64,000 nucleotides of DNA from the NCBI GenBank assembly GCA_023953845.1, contig JAMLJC010000001.1:4431327-4495326 (forward strand), written 5' to 3'. The position numbers and the translations under genes were made by a program. Origin of the DNA: Rhizobiaceae bacterium. Lineage in GTDB: Bacteria; Pseudomonadota; Alphaproteobacteria; Rhizobiales; Rhizobiaceae. Each line of letters opens with the position of its first letter. Position 1 is the stretch's first letter. Shown here in pieces: positions 44,834 through 52,870 of the stretch. The notes below the pieces were generated by a model. That model was not told the DNA's origin. It saw only the letters and a program-made list of their open reading frames with translations, and did not search any database.

Positions 44834-44881
44834 GTCGTTCGTCCGTTACGGCGGCACGATCACATGCCGCTCGGAATGCAG

Positions 44882-45220
44882 TTATTTCTTGACGTTCTCG
44901 TTGGCGACCGGCTCGCCCTTCACGCGCACGTCCGAAATCGTGGCGCGTAGCGCCGTCACTTTCATGCCGCCGAGGTCGACCTCGAGCTCCTGGTCGTTGA
45001 TGACTTTGGTGACCTTGCCGACCAGGCCGCCGCCCGTCACCACCGTGTCGCCCCGGCGAATCGCCGCCAGCATTTCGGTGCGCTTCTTCAACTGGGCGCG
45101 CTGCGGACGGATGATGAGAAGGTACATGATCACGAAGATCAGCACGAAGGGCAGAATCTGAATCAGGATGTCAGGGCCGGCGCCGCCGGTGCTCTGCGCG
45201 TATGCCGGTGTCACAAACAT
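44882..45220 (-). CDS. yajC: Sec translocase auxiliary subunit YajC
   Basis: 112-residue membrane protein that associates with SecDF. It has a single membrane span (about residues 19-39, IQILPFVLIFVIMYLLIIRPQ) followed directly by the YajC signature RPQRAQLKKRTEMLAAIRRGDTVVTGGG (about 38-65) and a small beta domain. The start at 45220 is supported by GGGGAG 8 bases upstream; a longer frame to 45304 would add 28 residues. It heads the yajC-secDF-Mth938-squalene-synthase-like run and is divergent from the DUF815 ATPase gene. Confidence 0.94.
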   Translation of the reverse strand: MFVTPAYAQSTGGAGPDILIQILPFVLIFVIMYLLIIRPQRAQLKKRTEMLAAIRRGDTVVTGGGLVGKVTKVINDQELEVDLGGMKVTALRATISDVRVKGEPVANENVKK

Positions 45221-45398
45221 CAAGTCGCTCCCCAGGAATGCGATGAAAAAGGCGCTCGCAGGCGCCGCAAAAAGTGGCCGGAATATAGTTGCTCGGGCCG
45301 CCAATGCAACCGTAGCTCTGTCGCGGCCGGTCCTTTTCCGTCCTGTTGCCGCGTGTTAGACGCGCCTGTCAACCGCCCGCCCATAAAATAGAAGCAGA

Positions 45399-46280
45399 AT
45401 GTCCGAAAACCCGATCGATGTGCTGAACGCGAAACTTGACCTGCTGATAGAGGCCGTCTCGCGTATCGCCCCGCCGCCGCCTCCGCCCACCGACCTCGAC
45501 AGCGCCGACTGTTTCATATGGTCGGCCGAAAAAGGCCTGCTGGAGCCGGTAGCCAGGGTCAACCGCGTCGACATCGGGCTCATCAAGGGCGTCGACCGCG
45601 TCCGCGACATCCTGTTCGACAACACGGAACGATTCGCCACCGGGCTTCCGGCGAACAACGTGCTCTTGTGGGGCGCGCGCGGCATGGGCAAGTCTTCGCT
45701 GGTGAAAGCGGTTCACGCCAGGATCAACAATTCGCGCGCTATCGATGCCCTGCCGCTGAAACTGGTCGAGATCCATCGCGAGGATATCGACACGCTGCCT
45801 TCGCTGATGACCATCCTGAAGGCCGCGCCCTTCCGTTTCGTGCTGTTCTGCGACGATCTCTCCTTCGACCATGACGACACGTCCTACAAGTCGCTCAAGG
45901 CGGCGCTGGAAGGCGGCGTGGAGGGACGGCCGGAAAACGTCATCTTCTACGCAACCTCGAACCGCCGTCACCTCCTGCCGCGCGACATGATCGAGAATGA
46001 GCGCTCCACGGCCATCAATCCTTCCGAGGCGGTCGAGGAGAAAGTGTCGCTGTCTGACCGCTTCGGCCTCTGGCTCGGCTTCCACAAATGCTCGCAGGAC
46101 GAGTATCTGGAGATGATCGACGGCTACGTGCGACACTACCGGCTGGAGATCGAGGCCGACCGGCTCCGCGCCGAAGCCCTCGAATGGGCGACGACGCGCG
46201 GCAGCCGCTCGGGCCGCGTCGCCTGGCAATTCGTTCAGGATCTCGCCGGCAGGCTGCGCAAGCCGCTTCAGGACGACTGA
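45399..46280 (+). CDS. DUF815 AAA+ ATPase
   Basis: 293-residue P-loop ATPase. Walker A is GARGMGKSSLVKAV (about residues 91-104) and the Walker B region is FVLFCDDLSFDHDDTSYKSLK (about 148-168); a sensor motif lies in VIFYATSNRRHLLPRDM (about 182-198). It is preceded by a proline stretch (PPPPPP, about 25-30). DUF815 proteins are widespread but of unknown function. Divergent from yajC, and its transcript end overlaps a strong hairpin that serves mainly the opposite gene. Confidence 0.87.
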   Translation: MSENPIDVLNAKLDLLIEAVSRIAPPPPPPTDLDSADCFIWSAEKGLLEPVARVNRVDIGLIKGVDRVRDILFDNTERFATGLPANNVLLWGARGMGKSSLVKAVHARINNSRAIDALPLKLVEIHREDIDTLPSLMTILKAAPFRFVLFCDDLSFDHDDTSYKSLKAALEGGVEGRPENVIFYATSNRRHLLPRDMIENERSTAINPSEAVEEKVSLSDRFGLWLGFHKCSQDEYLEMIDGYVRHYRLEIEADRLRAEALEWATTRGSRSGRVAWQFVQDLAGRLRKPLQDD

Positions 46281-46300
46281 GACCTTGCCGAAACGAAAAG

Positions 46301-46337
46301 GCCCGCCCTCGAGGGGCGGGTCCTGGCAGGGCGGGCC
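46301..46337 (-). terminator. Terminator of the nlpD-like gene
   Basis: On the minus strand CCCGCCC-CTCGA-GGGCGGG (46320-46302) is followed by CCTTTTCGTTTC. A second GGGCGGG copy (46329-46335) can compete for pairing. It lies between convergent genes; the opposite strand lacks a U-run. Confidence 0.75.
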
Positions 46338-46364
46338 TGGAGGTCCGGCGGCCCGCAGCCGTCG

Positions 46365-47900
46365 CTACTCGAGATAGCCTGAGGGGTCGACCGGCGCGGA
46401 GTTCTTCCGCACCTCGAAGTGAAGCTTGGGCGACTTGGCGTTGCCGCTCATGCCCGAAACCGCGATCTCGTCGCCGCGCTTGACCTTCTGGCCGCGCTGC
46501 ACCTTCAACTCGCCGGCATGCCCGTAGACCGTCACCAGCCCATTGTCGTGACGCACCAGAACGGTGTTGCCGAACTCCTTGAGCCCGTCTCCGGCATAGA
46601 TGACGACGCCGTTCTCGGCCGCCTTGACCGGCGTGCCGGACGGTACGGAAATGTCGATGCCGTCATTGCGGCTGCCGCCGCTGGAGCCGTAGCCCGACAC
46701 GACCTTGCCGCGCACCGGCCAGCGCATCCGTCCGATGCCGGTCGATTCCGGCGCGACCTCGTCGCTGCCCTTGGCCGCTTCCTCCACCGCCTTCTTCGGC
46801 GGCGTGTATTCGGCGACCTTCGCGGCGTCGGGCTTCTTCTCGGCCGGGGCGATGGATGCCGTCTTGGCGCCGGCATCGACGTCCGCGGGCTTCCTGGCGT
46901 CGGCGGGCTTCCTGGCGTCGGCGACCACGGCCGCAGACTTGCCGTCCGACTTCAGCTTCAATGTCTGGCCAATGCGGATATTGCCGTCCTTGAGCCCGTT
47001 CGCTTCCTTAAGCGTCGTGACCGGAATGCCGGTCTTCTTCGCGATGCGGGAGAGCGAGTCCCCTTCCACCACCGTGTAGGTGCCGCTGGCCTGCTTGCCG
47101 GCGCTGTTCTCGGCGGCAACGGCGTCCGTCTCTTTCACCTTCGGCGTGGCCGGCAGGACGGCGAGATTATTACCGGGAGCTTCGGCGGGTTTCGGCTTTT
47201 CCGCGGGCTGCGTGCCACGGGAAGATTTCGCCTCTGCCGTCCTGGGGTCGTTGTCGGGCGCCGAAACGCCGGCGGTCGAGGAGTAGACATAGGTCGGGAT
47301 CACGACCTTCTGGCCGACCTTGAGGCCCTGATCCGCCGAAATGCCGTTCATCTTCATGATGATGTCGGCGGGAACGCCGAACCGGCGCGAAAGATTGTAG
47401 ACGGTCTCGCCTTCCTTGGCGGTGATCTGCGTGCCGCCCGTGCGCGACCATCCCTTGATGTTGTCCTCGACAGCCGGAGCGACCTCGGCGGCGGCGCGGA
47501 TCGTGCCGGTCGCCGTCTGGTCCAGCGCGGCGACCTTGCCGGCGGCCTTCTGCTTCTGCGCGGAAACCTCGTCGGCAACGGCTGCTCTGGCGGTGGCGAC
47601 GGGCGCGGAGCCGACCGGCGGCAGCGAGGTGCGGCTCACCTGTCCCGCCGAAACGTCCACCGGCTGCACAGCGCCGCGCGTGGCCGAGGAATTGACCGCC
47701 GCCTGCTGATCGCCGGGATAAGGCTGGTTACTGTTGATGATGGAGCGCTGGTTCGCCGTGGACCCGGTGAACAGCCCGTCCGTCACGTCGCCGAAGCGCA
47801 TCGCGCTGGAGCTGCAACCCGCCGTCAGGCTGCCGAGCAGGAGCACCGCAGCACTCCGAACCAGAATTCGTTCATTCCTACCGCAACTCTTCGCGCGCAT
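46365..47900 (-). CDS. LysM / degenerate LytM lipoprotein (NlpD-like)
   Basis: 511-residue lipoprotein: signal peptide ending in the lipobox LTAGC (Cys about residue 29), two LysM peptidoglycan-binding domains (GGTQITAKEGETVYNLSRRFG, about 155-175, and SGTYTVVEGDSLSRIAKKTG, about 275-294) and a C-terminal peptidase M23 domain. The M23 zinc site is incomplete: the usual H-x3-D reads N-D-G-I-D and the usual H-L-H reads K-L-H, while GH in TVYGHAGEL is kept. It should therefore bind but not cut peptidoglycan, like E. coli NlpD, an activator of amidases in cell separation. ATG at 47900 is preferred; 47930 adds ten residues. Last gene of the pcm-surE-serS run. Confidence 0.88.
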   Translation of the reverse strand: MRAKSCGRNERILVRSAAVLLLGSLTAGCSSSAMRFGDVTDGLFTGSTANQRSIINSNQPYPGDQQAAVNSSATRGAVQPVDVSAGQVSRTSLPPVGSAPVATARAAVADEVSAQKQKAAGKVAALDQTATGTIRAAAEVAPAVEDNIKGWSRTGGTQITAKEGETVYNLSRRFGVPADIIMKMNGISADQGLKVGQKVVIPTYVYSSTAGVSAPDNDPRTAEAKSSRGTQPAEKPKPAEAPGNNLAVLPATPKVKETDAVAAENSAGKQASGTYTVVEGDSLSRIAKKTGIPVTTLKEANGLKDGNIRIGQTLKLKSDGKSAAVVADARKPADARKPADVDAGAKTASIAPAEKKPDAAKVAEYTPPKKAVEEAAKGSDEVAPESTGIGRMRWPVRGKVVSGYGSSGGSRNDGIDISVPSGTPVKAAENGVVIYAGDGLKEFGNTVLVRHDNGLVTVYGHAGELKVQRGQKVKRGDEIAVSGMSGNAKSPKLHFEVRKNSAPVDPSGYLE

Positions 47901-48081
47901 GACAGAACCCGTACCCACACCGACTGTCATGATTAAAGCGCGTTAATGTTACCGCGCGGTTAAGCGCCGTCCTCGCGGACTCGGAAAACTGAATCTTTCG
48001 CAAACGGATTCCACGATTCGCCTCTGATTGAGAGGATGCGACGCATAGACGCCCCGCTGCGGCGCCAAGGATAGATGATGC

Positions 48082-48735
48082 TCACAGGGAGGCGGCGACG
48101 CCCTGGATCATGGGCTGGAAACGGACATAGCCCATGTCGATGCGGTCGAAGCGGCTGCCGACTTTTGTGAGCTTGGCCATCAGTTGCGGCTCTTCCGGCC
48201 CGCCGATCGCCGCGACCATGATGCCGCCGCTGGCGAGCTGGTCGGCGAAGTTCCGCGGCAGGCTGTCGAAAGCCGGCCATACCACGATGCGGTCGAACGG
48301 ACCGTCGCCGGCGAGGCCGTGAGCGCCGTCACCATGCCGCACGTGAACGTTGGTGATGGACAGCGCTTCCATGCGCTCCCTGGCGAGATCGGCGAGCGTC
48401 CTGTAACGCTCGACGGTCGTCACCTTGCCGGCCAGTCTGGAAATCACCGCCGCCGTGAAGCCGGAGCCGGTGCCGATCTCCAGAATGCGATTGCCGGGCT
48501 CGATGGCGAGCGCATTGACCACCGAAGCCTGCAGATCCACGCCCTCGATCGCCTCGCCGCATTCGATCGGAACTGTGCGGTCCGACCATGCCGCACTCTG
48601 CCAGCGGGCGGGAATGAAGTTGCGCCTCGGCGTGGCCTCGAACGCGGCGACCAGCTCTCTGGATGCGATGCCCTTGGTGCGCAGCCGCAGCAGGAATGCG
48701 GCAAAGGCTTCGCGATCCTCGGGGCCAGTGTTCAT
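48082..48735 (-). CDS. pcm: Protein-L-isoaspartate O-methyltransferase
   Basis: Repairs isoaspartyl residues in aged proteins using S-adenosylmethionine. The 217-residue protein has RRNFIPARWQSAAWSD (about residues 32-47), the SAM-binding motif ILEIGTGSGFTAAVIS (about 84-99) and DRIVVWPAF (about 148-156). Compared with typical Pcm the motif region PRxxFVP is modified (PRRNFIP) but acceptable. Its ATG overlaps the surE stop (ATGA). surE-pcm-nlpD is a conserved order in proteobacteria. Confidence 0.9.
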   Translation of the reverse strand: MNTGPEDREAFAAFLLRLRTKGIASRELVAAFEATPRRNFIPARWQSAAWSDRTVPIECGEAIEGVDLQASVVNALAIEPGNRILEIGTGSGFTAAVISRLAGKVTTVERYRTLADLARERMEALSITNVHVRHGDGAHGLAGDGPFDRIVVWPAFDSLPRNFADQLASGGIMVAAIGGPEEPQLMAKLTKVGSRFDRIDMGYVRFQPMIQGVAASL

Positions 48736-49490
48736 GCAATCGCCTTTGCCAGACTTTCCTTGATCTCGTGCGCCGTGAAGTCGAGCTTCAGCGGCGTCAC
48801 CGAGATGCGCTTCTGCTGAAGCACGGCGATGTCGGTGCCGGGCGCCATCTCCGACGAGTGGCGGCCGAACCGCAGCCAGTAGTAGGGAAAATTGCGCCCG
48901 TCCACGCGCTCGTCGACCCATATGCCGTAGGCCAGCTTGCCCTGGCTGGTCACCACCGCGTCCTCTACCTCGTCCGGTCGGCAGTTCGGAAAATTGAGGT
49001 TGATCAGGATTCCGGGCGCCAGCTCCATATGCGCGATACGCTCGATGAGGCGCGGCGCATGGGCCTCCGCGGTTTCGTAGGGGATCATCCGCTGGCCCTC
49101 GACGGCCGTATAGGATTGGCTGAGCGCGATCGACCGGATGCCGAGCAGCGTGCCCTCCATGGCGCCAGCCACTGTGCCGGAATAGGTGACGTCGTCGGCG
49201 ACGTTCGAGCCGGAATTAACGCCGGAAAGGATCAGGTCCGGAGGCGACGGCATCACCTTCTTGACGCCCATGATGACGCAGTCGGTCGGCGTGCCGCGCA
49301 CGGCGAAATGCTTGTCCCGGACCTTCCGCAGCCTGAGCGGCTGCGAGATCGACAGGGAGTGCGCGAAGCCCGACTGGTCGGTCTCCGGCGCCACGATCCA
49401 GACATCGTCGGTAAGCTGGCGGGCAATGCGCTCCAGCGAGGCAATGCCCTCGTCATGGACGCCGTCATCGTTCGTAAGGAGAATGCGCAT
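48732..49490 (-). CDS. surE: 5'/3'-nucleotidase SurE
   Basis: Survival protein that dephosphorylates nucleoside monophosphates. The 252-residue protein has the metal-binding N terminus MRILLTNDDGVHDEGI (Asp8, Asp9), the VAPETDQSGFAHSLSI segment (about residues 34-49, Ser metal ligand) and PDLILSGVNSGSNVADDVTYSGTVAGAMEG (about 84-113, Asn ligand). Its ATG overlaps the serS stop by one base, and its stop overlaps the pcm start, so all three are coupled. Confidence 0.96.
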   Translation of the reverse strand: MRILLTNDDGVHDEGIASLERIARQLTDDVWIVAPETDQSGFAHSLSISQPLRLRKVRDKHFAVRGTPTDCVIMGVKKVMPSPPDLILSGVNSGSNVADDVTYSGTVAGAMEGTLLGIRSIALSQSYTAVEGQRMIPYETAEAHAPRLIERIAHMELAPGILINLNFPNCRPDEVEDAVVTSQGKLAYGIWVDERVDGRNFPYYWLRFGRHSSEMAPGTDIAVLQQKRISVTPLKLDFTAHEIKESLAKAIA

Positions 49491-50821
49491 CAGGCTTCGA
49501 TCTTCTCTTGTCCGCCCATATAGGGCCTCAGCACTTCAGGAATTGTTACGCTGCCGTCGGCGTTCTGGTAATTTTCCATGACCGCGATCAGCGCGCGGCC
49601 GACCGCCACGCCGGAACCGTTCAGCGTGTGCACGAAGCGGTTGCCCTTGCCGATCGACGCCTCGTCCGTCGGCTTGTAGCGTGCGTCCATGCGGCGCGCC
49701 TGGAAGTCGCCGCAGACCGAGCAGGAGGAAATCTCGCGATAGGCGTTCTGGCCGGGCAGCCAGACCTCGATGTCGTAGGTCTTGCGGGCGCCGAAACCCA
49801 TGTCGCCGGTGCATAGCGCCACGGTGCGGAACGGCAGTTCCAGACGCTTCAGCACCTCTTCGGCGCAGCGCGTCATGCGCTCGTGCTCGTCGATCGAGCT
49901 TTCCTGATCGGTGATCGAGACGAGCTCGACCTTGTAGAACTGATGCTGCCGCAGCATGCCGCGCGTGTCGCGGCCCGCCGAACCGGCTTCGGAACGGAAG
50001 CACGGCGTCAGGGCCGTCATGCGCAGCGGCAGCCTGTCGTGAGCCAGGATTTCCTCGCGCACGAGATTGGTGAGCGGCACCTCGGCGGTCGGGATCAGTC
50101 CGAGCCGCCCCTCCCCGTGCTTCACGAAGAAGAGATCCTCCTCGAATTTCGGCAGCTGGTTGGTGCCGAACAGGATCTCGTCGCGCACCAGCAGCGGCGG
50201 CTGGACTTCCGTATAGCCGTGCTCGGTCGTGTGCAGGTCGAGCATGAACTGGCCGAGCGCGCGTTCGAGGCGCGCAAGCTTGCCCTTCAGCACCGTGAAG
50301 CGCGAGCCGGAGAGTTTCGCCGCCCGTTCGAACTCCATCATGCCGAGCTTTTCGCCGATCTCGAAATGCTCCTTCGGCTTGTTGCCCATGCCCGGCTGCC
50401 GCGCTGCCCTGATGTCGTCGCCGAACCGGCGCACCTCGACATTATCGTGCTCGTCCTTGCCGAGCGGCACGTCGTCCAGCGGCACGTTGGGAATGACGGC
50501 CAGCGCATCTTCGAGCGCGTTGTCGTTGTCGCGCTCCACCTGCTCGGCATTCGACAGCCACGCCTTGATCTCGTTGACCTCGGCCTTGAGCGTATCCGCC
50601 AGCGCCATGTCCTTGGCGCGCATGGCGTTGCCGATTTCCCTGGAGGCGGCGTTGCGGCGCTCCTGCTTGGTCTGCAGCTCGCCGAGATGGGCCCGGCGCG
50701 CTTCATCCAGTTCGAGGATGCGCTCCACGGTGGATTCCGCGACCGACGACGGCTGGTTGCGCTTGAGGAGCGCCTGAACGAGAGCCTTCGGGTTTTCGCG
50801 TATCCACTTTATGTCGAGCAT
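49490..50821 (-). CDS. serS: Seryl-tRNA synthetase
   Basis: Charges tRNA-Ser and tRNA-Sec. The 443-residue class II synthetase begins MLDIKWIRENPKAL, has the long N-terminal coiled-coil arm (about residues 30-100) that grips the tRNA variable arm, motif 2 in MTALTPCFRSEAGSAGRDTRGMLRQHQFYKVELV (starting about 262) and motif 3 in NGSGVAVGRALIAVMENYQ near the C terminus. It sits 243 bases downstream of tatC, followed by surE. Confidence 0.97.
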   Translation of the reverse strand: MLDIKWIRENPKALVQALLKRNQPSSVAESTVERILELDEARRAHLGELQTKQERRNAASREIGNAMRAKDMALADTLKAEVNEIKAWLSNAEQVERDNDNALEDALAVIPNVPLDDVPLGKDEHDNVEVRRFGDDIRAARQPGMGNKPKEHFEIGEKLGMMEFERAAKLSGSRFTVLKGKLARLERALGQFMLDLHTTEHGYTEVQPPLLVRDEILFGTNQLPKFEEDLFFVKHGEGRLGLIPTAEVPLTNLVREEILAHDRLPLRMTALTPCFRSEAGSAGRDTRGMLRQHQFYKVELVSITDQESSIDEHERMTRCAEEVLKRLELPFRTVALCTGDMGFGARKTYDIEVWLPGQNAYREISSCSVCGDFQARRMDARYKPTDEASIGKGNRFVHTLNGSGVAVGRALIAVMENYQNADGSVTIPEVLRPYMGGQEKIEA

Positions 50822-51064
50822 GATCCTCTTCCGATTTCATACTGTGACCCCGGCATCCGCGCCGCAGGCTCGGTCCGAAGTCGGCTTCCTTCTATTCCTC
50901 TGACCTTGAAAGACGCGGCAGGGAAATATGGTTCGCCGCGGGCGCACGCAAACGAAGCAGCCACGAAGCGAGGCGGTCACGGCGTAGACCGCCGGACCGA
51001 AAGGCGCAAGCCCAACTCGCGCCCGTTGCCTGCTATACGGCGAATTTCGAGGGAACGGGCCGGA

Positions 51065-51913
51065 TCAGCTCTTGAGAGCCGGCGTCGACGCCACCTGCTC
51101 TTCCTGATTCTCGGCCGCGATACGCTCCTCGTCGCGCTTCTTCTCGATCAGCCGCGCGGCCCAGATGGAAATCTCGTAGAGCAGGATCGTCGGCAACGCG
51201 AGGCCGATCTGGCTGACCGGATCGGGCGGGGTCAGCACGGCGGCGACAACGAAGGCGATGACGATCGCCCATTTGCGCTTTTCGGCCAACCCCTTGGAGG
51301 TCAGAAGCCCCACGCGCGCCATCAGGCTGGTCACCACCGGAAGCTGGAAGACGAGGCCGAAGGAGAAAATCAGCGTCATGATGAGGCTGAGATATTCCGA
51401 CACCTTCGGCAGCAGCGAGATCTGCACGTCGCTGCCCGGCCCCACCTGCTGCATGGCGAGGAAGAACCACATGACCATGGGCGTGAAGAAGAAATAGACG
51501 AGCGCCGCGCCCATCAGGAACAGGATCGGCGAAGCGACCAGGAAGGGCAGGAACGCCCGCCTTTCGTTGCGGTAGAGTCCCGGCGCGATGAACTTGTAGA
51601 TCTGCGTCGCGATCAGCGGGAAGGCGATCACCAGACCGCCGAACATGGCGAGCTTGATCTGGGTGAAGAAGAATTCCTGCGGGGCGGTATAGATCAGTTC
51701 CACCTTCTCGCTGGGCAGGCCAGCCCAGTGCACCGCCCATTTGAACGGGATGACGAGGATGTTGAACAGATCCTTGGCGAAGAAGAAGCAGGCCAGGAAT
51801 GCGACGAAGAAGCCGCCGATGGACCACATCAGACGCGTGCGAAGCTCGATCAGGTGTTCGATCAGCGGGGCGGACGACTTGTTGATGTCGTCTTCGTCGG
51901 GGGCCGTGGTCAC
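51065..51913 (-). CDS. tatC: Twin-arginine translocase subunit TatC
   Basis: Receptor of the Tat pathway that exports folded proteins with RR signal peptides. The 282-residue protein has six membrane spans. Conserved elements are SAPLIEHLIELRTRLMWSIGGF (about residues 13-34), the first periplasmic loop with YTAPQEFFFTQIKLAM (about 79-94) and AGLYRNERRAFLPF (about 118-131), where the signal peptide docks. The C-terminal ~35 residues are soluble and charged. Its ATG overlaps the tatB stop. Confidence 0.97.
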   Translation of the reverse strand: MTTAPDEDDINKSSAPLIEHLIELRTRLMWSIGGFFVAFLACFFFAKDLFNILVIPFKWAVHWAGLPSEKVELIYTAPQEFFFTQIKLAMFGGLVIAFPLIATQIYKFIAPGLYRNERRAFLPFLVASPILFLMGAALVYFFFTPMVMWFFLAMQQVGPGSDVQISLLPKVSEYLSLIMTLIFSFGLVFQLPVVTSLMARVGLLTSKGLAEKRKWAIVIAFVVAAVLTPPDPVSQIGLALPTILLYEISIWAARLIEKKRDEERIAAENQEEQVASTPALKS

Positions 51914-52560
51914 GTTGCGCTACCCGCTGTCTTCCTGGATTTGCTGCCCGGCTTGCCTTCGGCGCTCGCCTCTGCGCCGGCCGTTGATTTCGCCGGCTTC
52001 GGGGTTGCCGCCGCGACCTTGGCCGAAGCTTTCGCCGCTGTCTTGCGCGGAGCCTTTGCGGCCGCCGGAGCAGCAACTGCCGCGGATGCCGTGGCGGTAG
52101 CAGCCGCATTGCTGGCCGGCGCCGACGATACTGGCGCCGCGTCGGGCGCGGGCGAGGCTGCAGCGGCGGGCTCGGCCCCCGGCATCACCGTTGCGCCGTT
52201 CTTCAGAGGCTCGGCGGCGACCGCCGTCGTGGAAGCCGGTTCGGCCGGCTTCGGCGGGTTCTGCAAGGTCTGCAGGCCTGCCCGAACCTCGTTCGCCGCC
52301 TTCTCGAAGGGATTGAGCGACTTCTTGATCTCGTTGGCGGGATTGAGGCTGCGCAGGGAATCGACCGACTTCTTGACGTCGTCCAGCTCCGCTTCCTTGA
52401 GCGCCTCGTTGAACTGCTTCTGGAAATCGCCCGCCATGCTTCGCAGCTTGGCGGCCGTGCGCCCGAAGGTGCGCAGCATCTTGGGCAAATCCTTCGGGCC
52501 GACGACCACGATCATCACGACCGCGATCACCAGCATTTCGGTCCAGCCGATCTCAAACAT
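51910..52560 (-). CDS. tatB: Twin-arginine translocase subunit TatB
   Basis: 216-residue TatA/B-family protein: a single N-terminal span MFEIGWTEMLVIAVVMIVVVGPKDLP (first 26 residues, split) with the Glu at position 8 typical of TatB, an amphipathic helix (about residues 28-70), and a long Ala/Pro-rich tail (about 100-216), longer than in E. coli TatB and likely disordered. It bridges TatC and TatA during export. Located between tatA (55 bases) and tatC (overlap). Confidence 0.94.
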   Translation of the reverse strand: MFEIGWTEMLVIAVVMIVVVGPKDLPKMLRTFGRTAAKLRSMAGDFQKQFNEALKEAELDDVKKSVDSLRSLNPANEIKKSLNPFEKAANEVRAGLQTLQNPPKPAEPASTTAVAAEPLKNGATVMPGAEPAAAASPAPDAAPVSSAPASNAAATATASAAVAAPAAAKAPRKTAAKASAKVAAATPKPAKSTAGAEASAEGKPGSKSRKTAGSAT

Positions 52561-52615
52561 GGCTCAACGTCCGGGCTTCGGAACTTGAGGCGCCCGGCAA
52601 AGGGCGCCTGGCGCC

Positions 52616-52834
52616 TTAGCTCTTCGCCTTTTCGGCCGGCTTCACCGTCTCGTCGACGCGATGCTCGACGGTCTTGGGCTCATCGGCGGCAGCGTCGTCG
52701 TCGGACATGCCCTTCTTGAAGCTCTTGATGCCCTTGGCCATATCGCCCATCAGCTCGGGAATCTTGCCCCGGCCGAACAGGAGCAGCACGACCACCAGCA
52801 CGATGATCCAGTGCCAAATTGAAAACGAACCCAT
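52616..52834 (-). CDS. tatA: Twin-arginine translocase subunit TatA
   Basis: 72-residue pore-forming Tat subunit. It has the N-terminal span SIWHWIIVLVVVLLLFGRGKIPELMGD (residues ~4-30) with the diagnostic FGRGKIPELMGD motif and an amphipathic helix MAKGIKSFKKGM, then an acidic and basic tail. First gene of tatABC. The stretch between the upstream ABC ATPase gene and this ATG is 36 bases, so the run of genes continues. Confidence 0.96.
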   Translation of the reverse strand: MGSFSIWHWIIVLVVVLLLFGRGKIPELMGDMAKGIKSFKKGMSDDDAAADEPKTVEHRVDETVKPAEKAKS

Positions 52835-52870
52835 TGCTACTCTCTTTCGAAGTTATTCCTCGGCACTGAT

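Noticed and set aside
41831..44950. 1039-codon open frame on the plus strand
   Set aside because: Antisense to secDF and neighbours; composition (His/Asp/Arg-rich) is that of a shadow frame.
46911..46934. Short tandem repeat coding ADARKPADARKPAD in the NlpD-like linker
   Set aside because: A simple in-frame duplication in a low-complexity linker, without further structure.
49883..52588. 901-codon open frame on the plus strand
   Set aside because: Antisense to serS, tatC and tatB; no domain pattern.
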